Shown: positions 10,333-20,384, numbered from the stretch's first letter. The stretch: DNA of 64,000 bases from Azorinus chamasolen (GCA_963576725.1 OY755252.1:25488655-25552654), one strand, 5' to 3'. Numbers and translations: made by a program. Notes: generated from the sequence alone by a model not told the origin.

Positions 10333-10586
10333 CCCTTTCCTTGATGAAATTTATGCATGAAATGGATCACATCATGAATATCTGTTAAATTAATATTTGC
10401 ATTGTAAAGGTTTAAAGGGAATTTTTGTCTTTGTAATAGAAGTTTTGGCTTTATAGACAAACACTGTAGGATCAGATATGCAAACAGAGCAGACCCTGAC
10501 CAGACGGCTCCTACTGGATATCTCTGATATGGATCTACTCAGTTTGCCAAGGCATGAACAAGCATTTATATCAGGATAAGGGTTAA
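10329..10586. repeat. Family A/B MITE, third of three sharing TTAA junctions
   Basis: TTAACCCTTTCCTTGATGAA to GGATAAGGGTTAA; the palindrome ~10,479-10,548 is degraded at its right centre (TACTGGATATCTCTG). Confidence 0.7.
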
Positions 10587-10726
10587 GGAGTATGCAAATG
10601 CAATGATCAAAGTCAGAACAAATCATACATTTGATGCAGGTTTGTTAAAAGAGCATTGAACAAATAATATGTAAATATATATGATGATCTGCTCTGTCTG
10701 CAAAGGTGTTGATGTTGTATTTACAG

Positions 10727-10877
10727 AACATGGAAGGAGGGAAAGTTTATCATATTTGACGATTCTTTTGAGCATGAGGTCTGGCACAATGGAACAGAAC
10801 TACGCCTTGTTCTTATCATAGACTTCTGGCATCCAGAGATTCCAGAATGGGAGCAACGGTCTCTTTCACCAATATAA
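10727..10877 (+). CDS. ASPH: ASPH-type beta-hydroxylase, terminal exon with second iron histidine and stop
   Basis: Starts after AG at 10725-10726; the split codon AG|A restores arginine. Encodes TWKEGKFIIFDDSFEHEVWH, then ELRLVLIIDFWHPE and a short tail ending SLSPI with TAA at 10875-10877. FDDSFEHEVWH carries the second Fe(II) histidine and the arginine of ELRL is the expected 2-oxoglutarate carboxylate ligand. The short C-terminal tail after WHPE is normal for ASPH. The 3' UTR length is not clear; there is no convincing AATAAA immediately after the stop. Confidence 0.95.
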
Positions 10878-10944
10878 ATGCTGGTCTACCCTGATCTCAA
10901 CACACCTGCTGACCTGTGATTAATATCTCCTCTGTTACTTACAT

Positions 10945-11345
10945 ACTAATCATGGCATAATTACTTTTTAAACATTTACATCATAAATATTCATAGAAAA
11001 TATTAATGGCATTATGAATATAGATCAGATTGCTTGTGAACAAAATCATTTTGGCCTTAGCAGAAACTGTAGAATCTGGGTCCATGCTTATAAAACTTTT
11101 CGTTGAGTGTGAGTACGTTCTCAAGCTTTTGATTGGTCAGATTTGAGCCTCTGGCTCAAATCTGACCAATCAAAAGCTTGAGAACTCAAATCTGACCAAT
11201 CAAAAGCTTGAGAACGAAACTCAGACTCAACTAAAAGCTTTATAAGCATGGCCCCAGATTCTATAAGCAAACAGAGCAGAGCCCTCCTACTGGAGCATTT
11301 TGATCTGGACCTGTTCTGTTTGCAATGGCAGTAACCCTTTCTCTG
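10945..11345. repeat. Family B MITE split by a family F palindrome
   Basis: Family B body in reverse (GCATTATGAATATAGATCAG, GGCCTTAGCAGAAACTGTAG) is interrupted after AGAATCTGG at ~11,078, resumes at ~11,256 with AGATTCTATAAGCAAACAG, and continues to CTGTTTGCAATGGCAGTAACC. Confidence 0.6.
11078..11255. repeat. Family F palindrome
   Basis: GGTCCATGCTTATAAAACTT..TTGAGT..GTTCTCAAGCTTTTGATTGG + TCAGATTTGAGCC meets its reverse complement, with one arm containing a duplicated 26 bp unit (CAAATCTGACCAATCAAAAG). Copies at 14,051 and 24,481. Confidence 0.8.
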
Positions 11346-11525
11346 TTGAATATTCACATAAGAAATAATGACATCATAAATGCTGATGTTTAGCTGTCTG
11401 TTAAGAGCTATTGACGTAACTCCAGCAATCCCATTGTCATTGTTATTTTCATTTTCGTCATCATTTTTGTCGTCCGCAAACTTTAACATTGGCTTTAACT
11501 TCTTTATTACTCATTATACAAATCT

Positions 11526-11860
11526 TATGAAATCAGGGCTCTACAATAACTTTTGAATGTGGTTGCCAATTCGGGCAAGTTGCTTGAAATTTAGTTGTCC
11601 AAAGTTCCCAATCCAGTTTTCAGGATGCCCAAATATTTTTTATTTCTAATCATGACCCTGCCTATTCAGGAGAAAACCACAATTACATTTTAGTTAATAG
11701 TTTCTTTATTTTTGGTTCATTGGTAGAGTTAGCTTCAGGATTAGAATTTATTTGGTTTATATATCACTACGAATTTTCTGGTTGCCCAATTGGACAACCA
11801 GTGGGGCATCAAGGTTGTCCCAACAAACTTTTAGGGCAACTGTTAATGTAGAGCCCTTGA
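11526..11860. repeat. Short element with GGGCTCTACA inverted ends
   Basis: Ends read AGGGCTCTACAATAAC and GTTAATGTAGAGCCCTTG. The interior repeats GGTTGCC/TTGTCC-type words. No coding capacity; MITE-like. Confidence 0.6.
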
Positions 11861-11925
11861 AATACATTTGTTCACAAGGACTACAATTGAACAGGTGAGC
11901 ATTGGCACCCACATGCAGTGCTCTT

Positions 11926-12081
11926 GTTTATTAAGACATAGAGACACAGGATTTCTTGGTATTGATAGAAACTATAGAATCAGATCTATATTATTTCATA
12001 TGCTCCTACATCAGTCATCTGATCTCGGTCTACTTTGTTTGTGAAGGTTTCAAATAACCACTGTATTAGGTAAAGGGTTAA
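11926..12081. repeat. Truncated family B MITE
   Basis: GGTATTGATAGAAACTATAG then a damaged palindrome (TGCTCCTACATCAGTCATCTG) and GTAAAGGGTTAA; it shares TTAA 12,078-12,081 with the next copy. Confidence 0.5.
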
Positions 12082-12326
12082 CCCTTTACTCCATAAATAT
12101 GCCTTTCTTTGCCTTTGCAGACAGTGTAGACCGAGATCAGATGGCTCCTATAGGAACCATCTGATCAGGGCCTGCTCTGTTTGCTTATGAAATAATATAG
12201 ATATTATTCTACAGTTTCTGCCATGGCCAAAACTTGCTGTGTCCATTTGCTATTATAACAACTAATTTTATTAATATTCATGATGTCCTTATTTCTTACA
12301 TGAATATTCATGGAGTAAAGGGTTTA
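12078..12326. repeat. Complete family B MITE
   Basis: TTAACCCTTTACTCCATAAA to GGAGTAAAGGGTT. Palindrome ~12,117-12,183 with core GGCTCCTATAGGAACC; the body includes TCTACAGTTTCTGCCATGGC and TTAATATTCATGATGTCC. Used here as the reference family B copy. Confidence 0.8.
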
Positions 12327-12401
12327 GAAGAGTTATACTCTTTCATAAATATATTTTTTCCATTTCTCCATCAAACTTCATTGGTATCATTTTGGAGAGA
12401 C

Positions 12402-12486
12402 TTAACCCTTTACTCCATGAAATTGATGAATATTCATGTAAGAAAAATGATGTCATGAATATAAATTAGATTTATTTGCTATAATT
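12402..12486. repeat. Family B MITE end, interrupted
   Basis: TTAACCCTTTACTCCATGAA...GATGTCATGAATATAAATTAG; it stops where the long family G palindrome begins. Confidence 0.5.
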
Positions 12487-12644
12487 AAGAAATGAATGAC
12501 GTGCTTCCGGTGTTCATGAGGTTATTCAACGCATAGCTTTACGAGCAAAGTTAGTGAAGCCCAAAAGGCTTCACGTGAATCTTTGCTCGTAAAGCTATGC
12601 GTTGCATAACCTCATGAACACCGGGAGCACGTCATTTATTTCTT
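12487..12644. repeat. Family G long palindrome (single copy here)
   Basis: 158 bp inverted repeat with a CAAAA loop at ~12,562: AAGAAATGAATGACGTGC..CCGGTGTTCATGAGGTTA..GCATAGCTTTACGAGCAAAG pairs with the matching 3' arm. Only a few mismatches, so it is young. Confidence 0.85.
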
Positions 12645-13719
12645 ATATTTATATTCCATTGTATTTCTTATATTTCAACGGATTTTTTTTTTAAATATTA
12701 TATACCGGTCACGTAATAGCCGCTATCTAGGTCGTTGCCAGGTTCGTTTCTAACGTAGTAGGATCTCTATATATGGTATGAAAAATAGTCCCAAACACAT
12801 ATTATAAATATAGAATGAATACAAGATTTTAATCAGTAAATTGTCCAGCTATGTTTAAAGAAAAGATTATCGAGATATTTCAAATCATATATATTTACGA
12901 AATGTTGGTATTAAAGCATCTTCTTAAATGTAGGTCGCGGTGTCGAAGCCAATTTACTCACCCGCCATGCTTGATCGAAAGCGGGTCACAACGTTGGATT
13001 TTATTCTCGGATTTTTCTTTGTTAACGGTAAGGACATTGACTTATTTATGCTTCACTCATTACTTGATAATATATTTTGATACGCCACGGCTGTTAAAGT
13101 TGGCAATAGTATGTATTCAAGCGATAATTCTCAGTAAGAAGATGCCACATTTCAAATTTTCAGGGCCGCTTGAACGGCAAAACACGGACAAAATGAAAAT
13201 TTAGAAGCAATCCATTTTCTGTTTTGCGCTTAACACTCATGGGGGCTCCAGTTAATGTCTGCTACACTTGATTCACACCCATTGACAACATGCTGTGTTG
13301 TATCATCATGTACAAGTTCAATTACAGGATTTTATGATTGTCGAGGTCCCACGAAAAAACACCAAACCACCCAACCATTTATACCACTAGAGCATTGATT
13401 TAGATTTATTTATTTCATTTTTATTCGTGCATTGCAAAATAAACATTTCCACATAAGTACTGAAATAAGGCGTCGTTAATCGCTGACGTTTCAGTAAGTG
13501 GAGTGTTTATGTTTACATTGTCACGTATCGATTCCCCATTGATAAATCTTAAAATAGGTCATAACTGGGTCAGTACAGTATTACTCCGCGCTTACACAGC
13601 GGAATTCTGGGAAAAGGAGAACCGACTCAAACCGGTATTGAAATGAACGTTCATGGGAAAATGCAACTTTCTTTTTAGAATAAAGTTATATAAGGACGTT
13701 GCAGGGCGAATGTAAATAT
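12645..13719 (+). other. Unclassified intergenic DNA
   Basis: No recognised repeat or gene. The longest open frame (12,851-13,204, 117 codons) shows no motif. An AATAAA occurs at 13,438-13,443, but nothing ties it to the ASPH transcript 2.5 kb upstream. Confidence 0.4.
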
Positions 13720-13968
13720 TAGCATATGGACACAGGGCAGAAACTGTAAAATTGTATCTGTATTATAAGCAGACAGAACAGACTCTGATCAGACCACGCC
13801 TATAAGAGCCATCTGGCCAGGGTCTGCTCTGTTTGCTAATGGTATAATATAGATCTGGTGCTACAGACACTGCCGGAGCCAAAATGTTTATGTCAATATG
13901 CTGTTATAAAATAAATCTAATTAATATTATTACTTATTACATAAATATGCAACAGGGAAAGGTTTAAC
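13720..13968. repeat. Decayed family B MITE
   Basis: CATATGGACACAGGGCAGAA, palindrome ~13,770-13,840 (CACGCCTATAAGAGCC centre), then AATATAGATCTGGTGCTACA and GGGAAAGGTTTAA. Confidence 0.55.
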
Positions 13969-14050
13969 ATTTAAAATATTGGCAAATTCAGAATTACAGT
14001 CTCGTCAGAATCATGTCTTTTGTCTTTGGAAAGAAAATATCCAAAAGTCT

Positions 14051-14230
14051 GGGTCCATGCTTATAAAGCTTTTAGTTGAGTCTGAGTTTCGTTCTCAAGC
14101 TTTTGATTGGTCAGATTTGAGTTCTCAAGCTTTTGATTGGTCAGATTTGAGCCAGAGGCTCAAATCTGACCAATCAAAAGCTTGAGAACGATCCCAGGCT
14201 CAACTAAAAGCTTTATAAGCATGGACCAAG
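14051..14230. repeat. Family F palindrome
   Basis: Same element as at 11,078 but in the opposite orientation: here the duplicated 26 bp unit (CAAGCTTTTGATTGGTCAG) is in the left arm. The open frame across it (ending near 14,185) is an artefact. Confidence 0.8.
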
Positions 14231-14231
14231 A

Positions 14232-14482
14232 TTAACCCATCCCTTTTGAATATTCATATAAGAAACAATGACATCATGAATACCAATTAGCTGATAGAAA
14301 CAATGACATCATGAATACCAATTAGCTGATGTTTTATAATGGCATATATATACACACAGGATATTTTGGTATTGGAAGAAACTGTAGAATCCTGTGTGTA
14401 TATGCCATTATGAAAATTCAGCTAATAAATATTCATGATGTTATTATTTCTAATAATAATATTTAACAGGAAAATGGGTTAA
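14232..14482. repeat. Family B-like MITE with an alternative palindrome
   Basis: TTAACCCATCCCTTTTGAAT to GGAAAATGGGTTAA. It contains a tandem duplication (AGAAACAATGACATCATGAA twice at ~14,263-14,332) and inverted arms TATAATGGCATATATATACA / TGTGTATATGCCATTATGAA instead of the usual core. Confidence 0.6.
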
Positions 14483-14579
14483 TTTTATCATTTCTGTAGT
14501 TTGTAATCCTCTTCTTGAATTTTTCTTATGTCCCAGCCAAAGTCTATCTTAGTGGTACTTATAAGTATTGTCTCAGAAG

Positions 14580-14747
14580 TTAACCTATTTTTCCATTGGC
14601 TACCTTTTTATACCCAAGAAACATTTCAGAATGTGTAGTTATGACACCATTGTGATAAATAGAGCATTTGCTCCATAGGAGCAAATACTCTGTATATCAC
14701 AATTGTTTCAAAAAGTGTCTTTTACAGGGGCATCAAAAAGGTGTTAA
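14580..14747. repeat. Shortened family C MITE
   Basis: Family C words and palindrome CCATTGTGATAAATAGAGC with core TTGCTCCATAGGAGCAA, right end at GGTGTTAATG. Confidence 0.55.
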
Positions 14748-14847
14748 TGTATATATAAAAATCTTATAGATTTCTAAAACTCATTTGATGTCTAAAGGCA
14801 AGACACAGAACAGCAGATAAAATGTCACAGCTAAACCCAATAATGGT

Positions 14848-15212
14848 ACAGTGTTCCCTCTCTACAACGACACCCTTTGGGATACGAAGATTGTATGTGT
14901 TGTTCAGAGGGAGTTGTTATAGGGAGGGAAAATCAAACATAATTAGCTTGTTTTCAGATCCCCAGATAAGGTGTATTTCGAGAACTAAAACCGTTATGCC
15001 TCAATCAAACCCTATGTTGTGACCACTCTTTAGAATCGTCACAAAGTGACGATTCTAAAGAGTGGTCACAACATAGGGTTTGATGGAGGCATAAATAAAA
15101 TACGATGGAAAAAAGTTGTTTCTGTAGCCTTGTTGTTTCGGAAACAGTGACATGCGTTGTTGTAAGGAGGGAATCGTTATTGAGAGGGTCGTTGTAGGGA
15201 GGGAGCACTGTA
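14848..15212. repeat. Family E element with TACAGTG.TCCCTC inverted ends
   Basis: 365 bp; ends TACAGTGTTCCCTCTCTACA and the reverse complement of TACAGTGCTCCCTCCCTACA. Centre: a perfect ~90 bp palindrome (TCAAACCCTATGTTGTGACC..GAATCGTCACAAAGTGACGATTC) at ~15,003-15,083. Confidence 0.8.
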
Positions 15213-15321
15213 CTCATTTGAATGAAATCATAGAAGTGATTCTAGCGAGTACCAAGGATTATGTGATAAAAATGCCATGGATTTCCAAATATGCTTGTCA
15301 TGTGGAAGTTAGAGATGGATT

Positions 15322-15530
15322 TACAGTTTAACCCCGCTAATGCGACCACTTAATAAACAGCCACTGGTGTCGTTTAAAGCAGGTGGTTGCTTAATGCAGG
15401 ACGAAAGTTATGCAGAAAGCTCCTACAGGAGCTTTCTGCATAACTTTCGTCCTGCATTAAGCTACCACCTGCATCTAGCACCCAGAATTATGCCCATTTT
15501 TGGTGGTCGCATTAGAGGGGTTTTACTGTA
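15322..15530. repeat. Family D palindrome
   Basis: TACAGTTTAACCCCGCTAAT ... AGAGGGGTTTTACTGTA with inner palindrome GCTTAATGCAGGACGAAAGT..AAGCTCCTACAGGAGCTT. It shares the core with families A, B, C and H but not their arms. Confidence 0.8.
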
Positions 15531-15589
15531 TATGTATGCATGGCACAGGGCTGTAGATAAGAAGCGTATTTAGAAAATCTAATTAAACT

Positions 15590-15690
15590 ATTTTTGATAT
15601 TTCTTCACCAGACTTTATGTTGTTGCAAATCATTAGAATCTTCTCTTCGAGGTCTCAGAGAAGTGATTTGAATGAATACCAACAAAGAAG
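15590..15690. repeat. Degraded family E palindrome
   Basis: TTCACCAGACTTTATGTTGT..AGAATCTTCTCTTCGAGG resembles the family E centre with many changes. Confidence 0.35.
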
Positions 15691-16011
15691 GCTTCAGTTG
15701 AGATTTGTATACCAAATTTCTAAACTGTTACTATGTATTCATGCCAATTACTAGTTCACTTTACACTGATTCAAGTCAAATTCTCCAAATGTGCAGATAT
15801 TTATACTGAAATAAAATATTATCATACTTTTAAAGTATATGTATCTGAATGTACACAAACTGTGACTTGAATCAAACTAAAGTGGATTAGATAATTTGCA
15901 TGAATACTTGTTGGTGGTGAATATGTAGTGGTGATTTAGAAATTTAGTGTAGTAAAGAAACACACAGAGCTCAAGATAAGATGCGTAGATTAAAACATTT
16001 TCAAGAATAAC

Positions 16012-16125
16012 TTTTTTATTTCTCCACCAAACCCTGTACTGTGACCACTCTTTAGAATTGTTTCGAAGAGAGGATTCTAAAGAGTGGTTACAGTATAGAG
16101 TTTGGTGGAGAAATGGCGATTTAAG
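16012..16125. repeat. Family E palindrome, internal part
   Basis: TATTTCTCCACCAAACCCTG and CTGTGACCACTCTTTAGAAT pair with AGAGTGGTTACAGTATAGAG and TTTGGTGGAGAAAT. Confidence 0.7.
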
Positions 16126-16276
16126 TAATTGGGTACATACCTTTATCTGTAACTCTGAGCAACATTTTCCTAGATTTCTCAATACTCTCCTTGGCTATGG
16201 CCCAGAAATAATAATAATCACTGCTGACCTAACTCTACTATTATCTAGTCATAGGTGACTTTGTACATATACTGTT

Positions 16277-16400
16277 TTAATGCTTTACTTGACAGTACTG
16301 TACTTCCTTTTTATGGCTTTGCAAACAGAGTAGACACAGGTCAGATAGCTCCTGTTGGAGCTGTCTGATCAGGGTCTTTTCTGTTTGCTATAAGCGAAGA
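16277..16400. repeat. Truncated family A/B palindrome
   Basis: TTAATGCTTTACTTGACAG, then GCAAACAGAGTAGACAC, core AGCTCCTGTTGGAGCT, TTTTCTGTTTGC. Confidence 0.55.
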
Positions 16401-16519
16401 AGGAAATTAATTGATTGTTATAGTAGCATGTGCATTACAATAATACACACATATCTTGATGAATAAGTAAATGAACCCACCGGGTGATTCTATATGTCAT
16501 CTGTAATAATAACATACCT

Positions 16520-16739
16520 TTAATCCTTTACTTCATGAATATGCCTTTCTATGCCTTTGCAGACAGAGTAGATCCGGGCAAGGGTCTGCTCTGTTGGCTT
16601 ATGATATAGGTATGATTCTACAGTTTCTGCCATTGCCAAAATTTCCTGTGGTCATGTGCCGTTATAATAACTTTTAATCTAATTGATATTCATGATGTCA
16701 TTATTTCTTAAATGAATATTCGTTAAGTAAAGGAGTTAA
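16520..16739. repeat. Family B MITE lacking the palindrome core
   Basis: TTAATCCTTTACTTCATGAA to TAAAGGAGTTAA. The palindrome is collapsed to AGACAGAGTAGATCCGGGCA + AGGGTCTGCTCTGTTGG, i.e. the central part is missing, as expected after hairpin deletion. Confidence 0.65.
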
Positions 16740-16880
16740 TTATAATAACAAGAATGTTACATATGTCACAGATTTGACTTTGTACTGTTTGTTAGGGCAG
16801 TACATTTCCATGTCCTATTTTTTGATACAAGAATTCATAAAGATGTAGTGTTAGAAGAATTAGTTTAATATTCACACTAT

Positions 16881-16960
16881 GTTAACGCTTTACTTGACAA
16901 TCTTGTCTTTTTATGCCTTTGCAAATAGAGTAGATCAGAGGTCTATTCTGCTTAATATTA
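16881..16960. repeat. Family B fragment, palindrome core deleted
   Basis: GTTAACGCTTTACTTGACAA, TTTGCAAATAGAGTAGATCA directly followed by GAGGTCTATTCTGC: arms joined without the core. Confidence 0.45.
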
Positions 16961-17034
16961 TAAACACCTTTAATATGTTATGAATTTTAGTCTTTGCTGT
17001 TTGATATTGTAGTACATTTCCTTAGTTTATTGTT

Positions 17035-17283
17035 TTAACCCTTCGCTTGCTGAATTTCAAAATGCATGTCTTCTTCTTTACCCATGCCCTGTTGTATAAT
17101 TACATTATCTTCACTGTGTACACGTATTTCGCTCTGCAATCACTGCTGTGGAGTACACTGGTTGCACAATCAACTTGTAAATAGTGCAGACCCTGATGAG
17201 ACAGCTCCTGCAGGAGCTGTCTCATCTGGGTCTTCACTATTTACAGGTAGGTATATTGACGTGAATAGCAAGCGAAGGGTTAA
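17035..17283. repeat. Complete family H MITE
   Basis: 249 bp with clean ends TTAACCCTTCGCTTGCT / AGCAAGCGAAGGGTTAA. Internal palindrome GTAAATAGTGCAGACCC..ACAGCTCCTGCAGGAGCTGT at ~17,176-17,246. Confidence 0.85.
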
Positions 17284-17321
17284 TACAAGATAACTAGATT
17301 AACATTCAAAATGGACAGGGT

Positions 17322-17560
17322 TTAATCCTTTTCCTGATCCAAATTTCAGTACCTGCTGAATATTCATAGACAAAATAGAAATAATGAAATATGGAAGGTG
17401 GAACACTGTAGCCATTTTAGAAAGTAAAGAAATGGATATTTAAAATTATATTAGCAAACAGAGTAGACCCTGATCAGACGGCTCCTATAGGAGCCGTCTG
17501 ATCTGGGTCTACTCTGTTTGCAAATGCATGAAAACAAGTTTATATGAAGGAAAGGGTAAA
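17322..17560. repeat. Family A MITE
   Basis: TTAATCCTTTTCCTGATCC to GAAGGAAAGGGTAAAG; a textbook palindrome at ~17,454-17,522 (AGACCCTGATCAGACGGC, TCCTATAGGA). Confidence 0.8.
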
Positions 17561-17579
17561 GAGTAGGAACAGACACTGA

Positions 17580-17733
17580 TTAACCGTCTCCCTATTTAAA
17601 TAACTACATGTACATGTACATCATATGCAAACATAGCAGACCCTGATCACACGGAGCTTGCAGGAGCTGTCTGATCTGGATCTACTTTGTTTGCAAAGGC
17701 ATGAAAACACGCTTATGTGAAGGAAAGGGTTAA
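17580..17733. repeat. Shortened family A MITE
   Basis: TTAACCGTCTCCC, then palindrome ~17,626-17,694 (GGAGCTTGCAGGAGCT) and GAAGGAAAGGGTTAA; the body between is deleted. Confidence 0.65.
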
Positions 17734-17999
17734 AGAAGATTACAGTCATTTAACTAAAATTCAAAATTTGCACTTAAATAATTTTTTGTCTGCACAAAAA
17801 GGTTTTCCTTTAGTTGTTTTGGAGAGCTGAAGAACAAACAGCTTGGTGTCTGATTTTTTTTGCATCTAATCTGGATCCATACTGTTTCCATGTGTAATCA
17901 GAAATTAGCCGCTTACATGCATTTAGAGTTACATGCATATTTTATGAAATTGTTTAAGAAAGTTTTGGGACCAATTTTATAGAAATAGATTTAGTAATA

Positions 18000-18125
18000 C
18001 AGTATATAACATAAATACCTTAATAATTCGGACAAACTTACTTGGACAAATAGTGCAGGCCCAGTTCAAACTGATCCTGAAGTAGCATTTTGATCTGGGT
18101 CTACACTATTTTCTACTTCCTTTGT
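18000..18125. repeat. Degraded family H-like palindrome
   Basis: GACAAATAGTGCAGGCCC..GATCCTGAAGTAGCATTTTG..GGGTCTACACTATTTTC: arms still pair, core lost. Confidence 0.4.
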
Positions 18126-18161
18126 TTCATTTCAAGTCAGCAAAATAATGCACAATTGACT

Positions 18162-18370
18162 TACAGTAAAACCCCTCTAAACTGGATGTTCAATTTAGTA
18201 TAAATATCGGTCTTGGAGACATGTGGCAGCTTAATGCAGGGTGAAAATCATGCAGAAAGCTCCTTCAGGAGCTTGTTGCATGATTTTCACTCTGCATTAA
18301 GCAGTCACCTGCCTAAAAGTATATTTGTTCTTTTCTACTTAAATTCCGGTTTAAAGGGGTTTTATTGTAT
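18162..18370. repeat. Family D palindrome
   Basis: TACAGTAAAACCCCTCTAAA to AAAGGGGTTTTATTGTA with core AAGCTCCTTCAGGAGCTT. Confidence 0.75.
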
Positions 18371-18420
18371 TAAACTTTACAAACTTTAGATGAGGTGAGA
18401 TTCGATGTCCCAGAGGTCTA

Positions 18421-18625
18421 GATAAGATGCGTAAATTTAAACATTTTCAAGAATAACTCCTTTATTTCTCCACCAAACCCTATACTGTGACCACTCTTTA
18501 GAATGGTCTCTTCGAGACGATTCTAAGGATCACCTCTGAGACGATTCTAAGGAGTGATTACAGTATACGGTTTGGTGGAGAAATAACGATTTTAGTATTT
18601 TGGTACCCACATTTATCTTCAGCTC
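18421..18625. repeat. Family E palindrome with duplicated loop
   Basis: CTCCACCAAACCCTATACTG..GAATGGTCTCTTCGAGACGA, then a second copy of the loop arm (CTCTGAGACGATTCTAAGGA) before the 3' arm. Confidence 0.65.
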
Positions 18626-19235
18626 TGGTGTCCGGTTATTTAGTTTAATTATGGTACTTAGTTTACATACTAGTTAGATAGCTGACAGTTTATATGCGTA
18701 CCATGAATATAATTGTTTGATAATTTGTGCTTGTAGTTCTATAGGTTGTATATGTTGTGTTTGAAACCATATATCCTTTCTGCTTAAGATCATAATAATT
18801 ATTAAGTCATAATTTTCAAAAACTGCTACTGCATTTATAGATGAAATTATGCAAAACGCTTTGTATGAGCGAAATTACTGTAATCATATACTGTGATTGC
18901 ATCTTCAATTTGTGATCGTGGTATGCTAAACACAGGACGATTTTATTTGGATGATCTTTTGTAACAGATTGGACCTATATGATATAAATTGATAAGAGAC
19001 AGAAATATTAATGTTTAGTGCTTAGTGCTTTAATGCTCCTAGTGATTAATGTTTTTTTATGCACCAACAGATACGTGACAATGCTGTTGTTTATTTACAG
19101 ATATAATTAGATATAGAAATGTGCATGCAAGGTACAATTAAACGAGTTGTGTCCCTTTAATCACTACTGTTAGTGTTTAGTGGTTTTTATGCCTCAACAA
19201 TATGTGACAGTGTTCTTGGTCTATTTACAGATATG
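18626..19235 (+). other. Unclassified AT-rich intergenic DNA
   Basis: No gene or clear repeat. Two loosely similar stretches (GTGCTTAGTGCTTTAATGCT, GTTAGTGTTTAGTGGTTTTT; both followed by ATGC(A/C)..CAACA.AT.TGACA.TG) suggest an old duplication. Confidence 0.3.
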
Positions 19236-19444
19236 CGGTAAACCTCGTCTTAACCAGACTTTAAATTAGTATCAATGCATTAGTATCTCTATGACAAGTG
19301 GGAGCTTAATACAGGTTGAAAATCATGCAGAAAGATCCCAAAGGAGCTTTCTGCATGACTTCCAACCTGCCTTAAGCAGCCACCTGCCTAAAAAGATAAA
19401 AAAAACCTTCGTTACTGAAATTCTAGTTTAGAGTGTGTTATTGT
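19236..19444. repeat. Diverged family D palindrome
   Basis: GCGGTAAACCTCGTCTTAAC...AGCTTAATACAGGTTGAAAA, core AGATCCCAAAGGAGCTT, AACCTGCCTTAAGCAGCCAC. Confidence 0.6.
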
Positions 19445-19549
19445 TATTGGTGATAAACATGTGCGGTAACTGATATATCTGAGCTAACAACATCACACAC
19501 ACTTGATTATTATTAAACAAGCAGAACTGGTTATAACTCTTTTCCTGCT

Positions 19550-19662
19550 GAAAAAAAATCTGCTCAAATTCTAATATGCTGTCGATTTAGTAAATGCTCC
19601 TTTTCGGTAGATTTATTCCAAGAGGTTGGGTCTAAAAATAGCCTATAAGGGAATGGGTTGAG
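19550..19662. repeat. Family C fragment
   Basis: TAGTAAATGCTCCTTTTCGG..AGAGGTTGGGTCTAAAAATA..GGGAATGGGTT. It lacks the palindrome. Confidence 0.55.
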
Positions 19663-19838
19663 ATGCTTTTTGCAGCCTTTGCAAACAGTAGAAGCAGATT
19701 GGATAGCTGATGTAGGAACTGTCTGATCAGGATCTTCCCTGTTTGCACAGGAACTAATATAGATCTGATTCTGCAGTTTCTGCCATGGCTAAACATGTCT
19801 CTTTGCTTATATACCATTATAATATTTCAGCTACTTAA
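19660..19838. repeat. Family B MITE fragment
   Basis: GCAAACAGTAGAAGCAGATT, core GATGTAGGAACTGTCTGATC, CTGCAGTTTCTGCCATGGC; the right TTAA is shared with the family H element that follows. Confidence 0.5.
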
Positions 19839-20084
19839 CCCTTTGCTTGCTAATCGCGTCAATATACCTACCTGTAAATAGTGAAGACCCAGATGAGACA
19901 GCTCCTGCAGGAGCTGTCTCATCAGGGTCTGCACTATTTACAAGTTGATTGTGCATTCAGTGCACTCCACAGCAGTGATTGCACAGCGAAATACTTGTAC
20001 ACAGTGAAGATATATGTAATTATACAACAGGGTATGGGTAAAGAAGGAGAAATGTATTTTAATATTCAGCAAGCGAAGGGTTAA
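19835..20084. repeat. Complete family H MITE (inverted relative to 17,035)
   Basis: 250 bp, TTAACCCTTTGCTTGCT to AGCAAGCGAAGGGTTAA, with palindrome ACAGCTCCTGCAGGAGCTGT near 19,895-19,920. The body is the reverse complement of the copy at 17,035. Confidence 0.85.
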
Positions 20085-20190
20085 TATTGATGATGTCCTT
20101 ACTTGTTACATAAATATTCATCAGGCAATGTGTTGAGTATATACACAGAGTCCTAAAGTGTGAATATTGTTGTAAGTTCACAGTTATAAG

Positions 20191-20384
20191 TACAGTAGAG
20201 CATGTCTTAAGTGACCATTAAAAAGGGGTCTAATTAAGGGTCTGTAGGCCAGGTGGTAGCTTAATGCGTGTCAAAAGCAATGCAGAAATCTCCTGTTGGA
20301 GCTTTCTGCATTACTTTTGCCCTGCATTAAGCAACTACCTGCTTTTTAAGATTCCTGTGTTTCTTCAGACAGGTTCTATTGTAT
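20191..20384. repeat. Diverged family D palindrome
   Basis: TACAGTAGAGCATGTCTTAA..GGTGGTAGCTTAATGCGTG, core ATCTCCTGTTGGAGCTT, CCCTGCATTAAGCAACTACC. Confidence 0.6.

Noticed and set aside
11121..11489. Protein with repeated SSQAFDWSDLS (also at 13,979-14,185)
   Set aside because: It is translation of the duplicated 26 bp arm of family F palindromes.
12851..13204. 117-codon plus-strand frame in the intergenic region
   Set aside because: No motif, no homologue recognised, no splice or promoter evidence.
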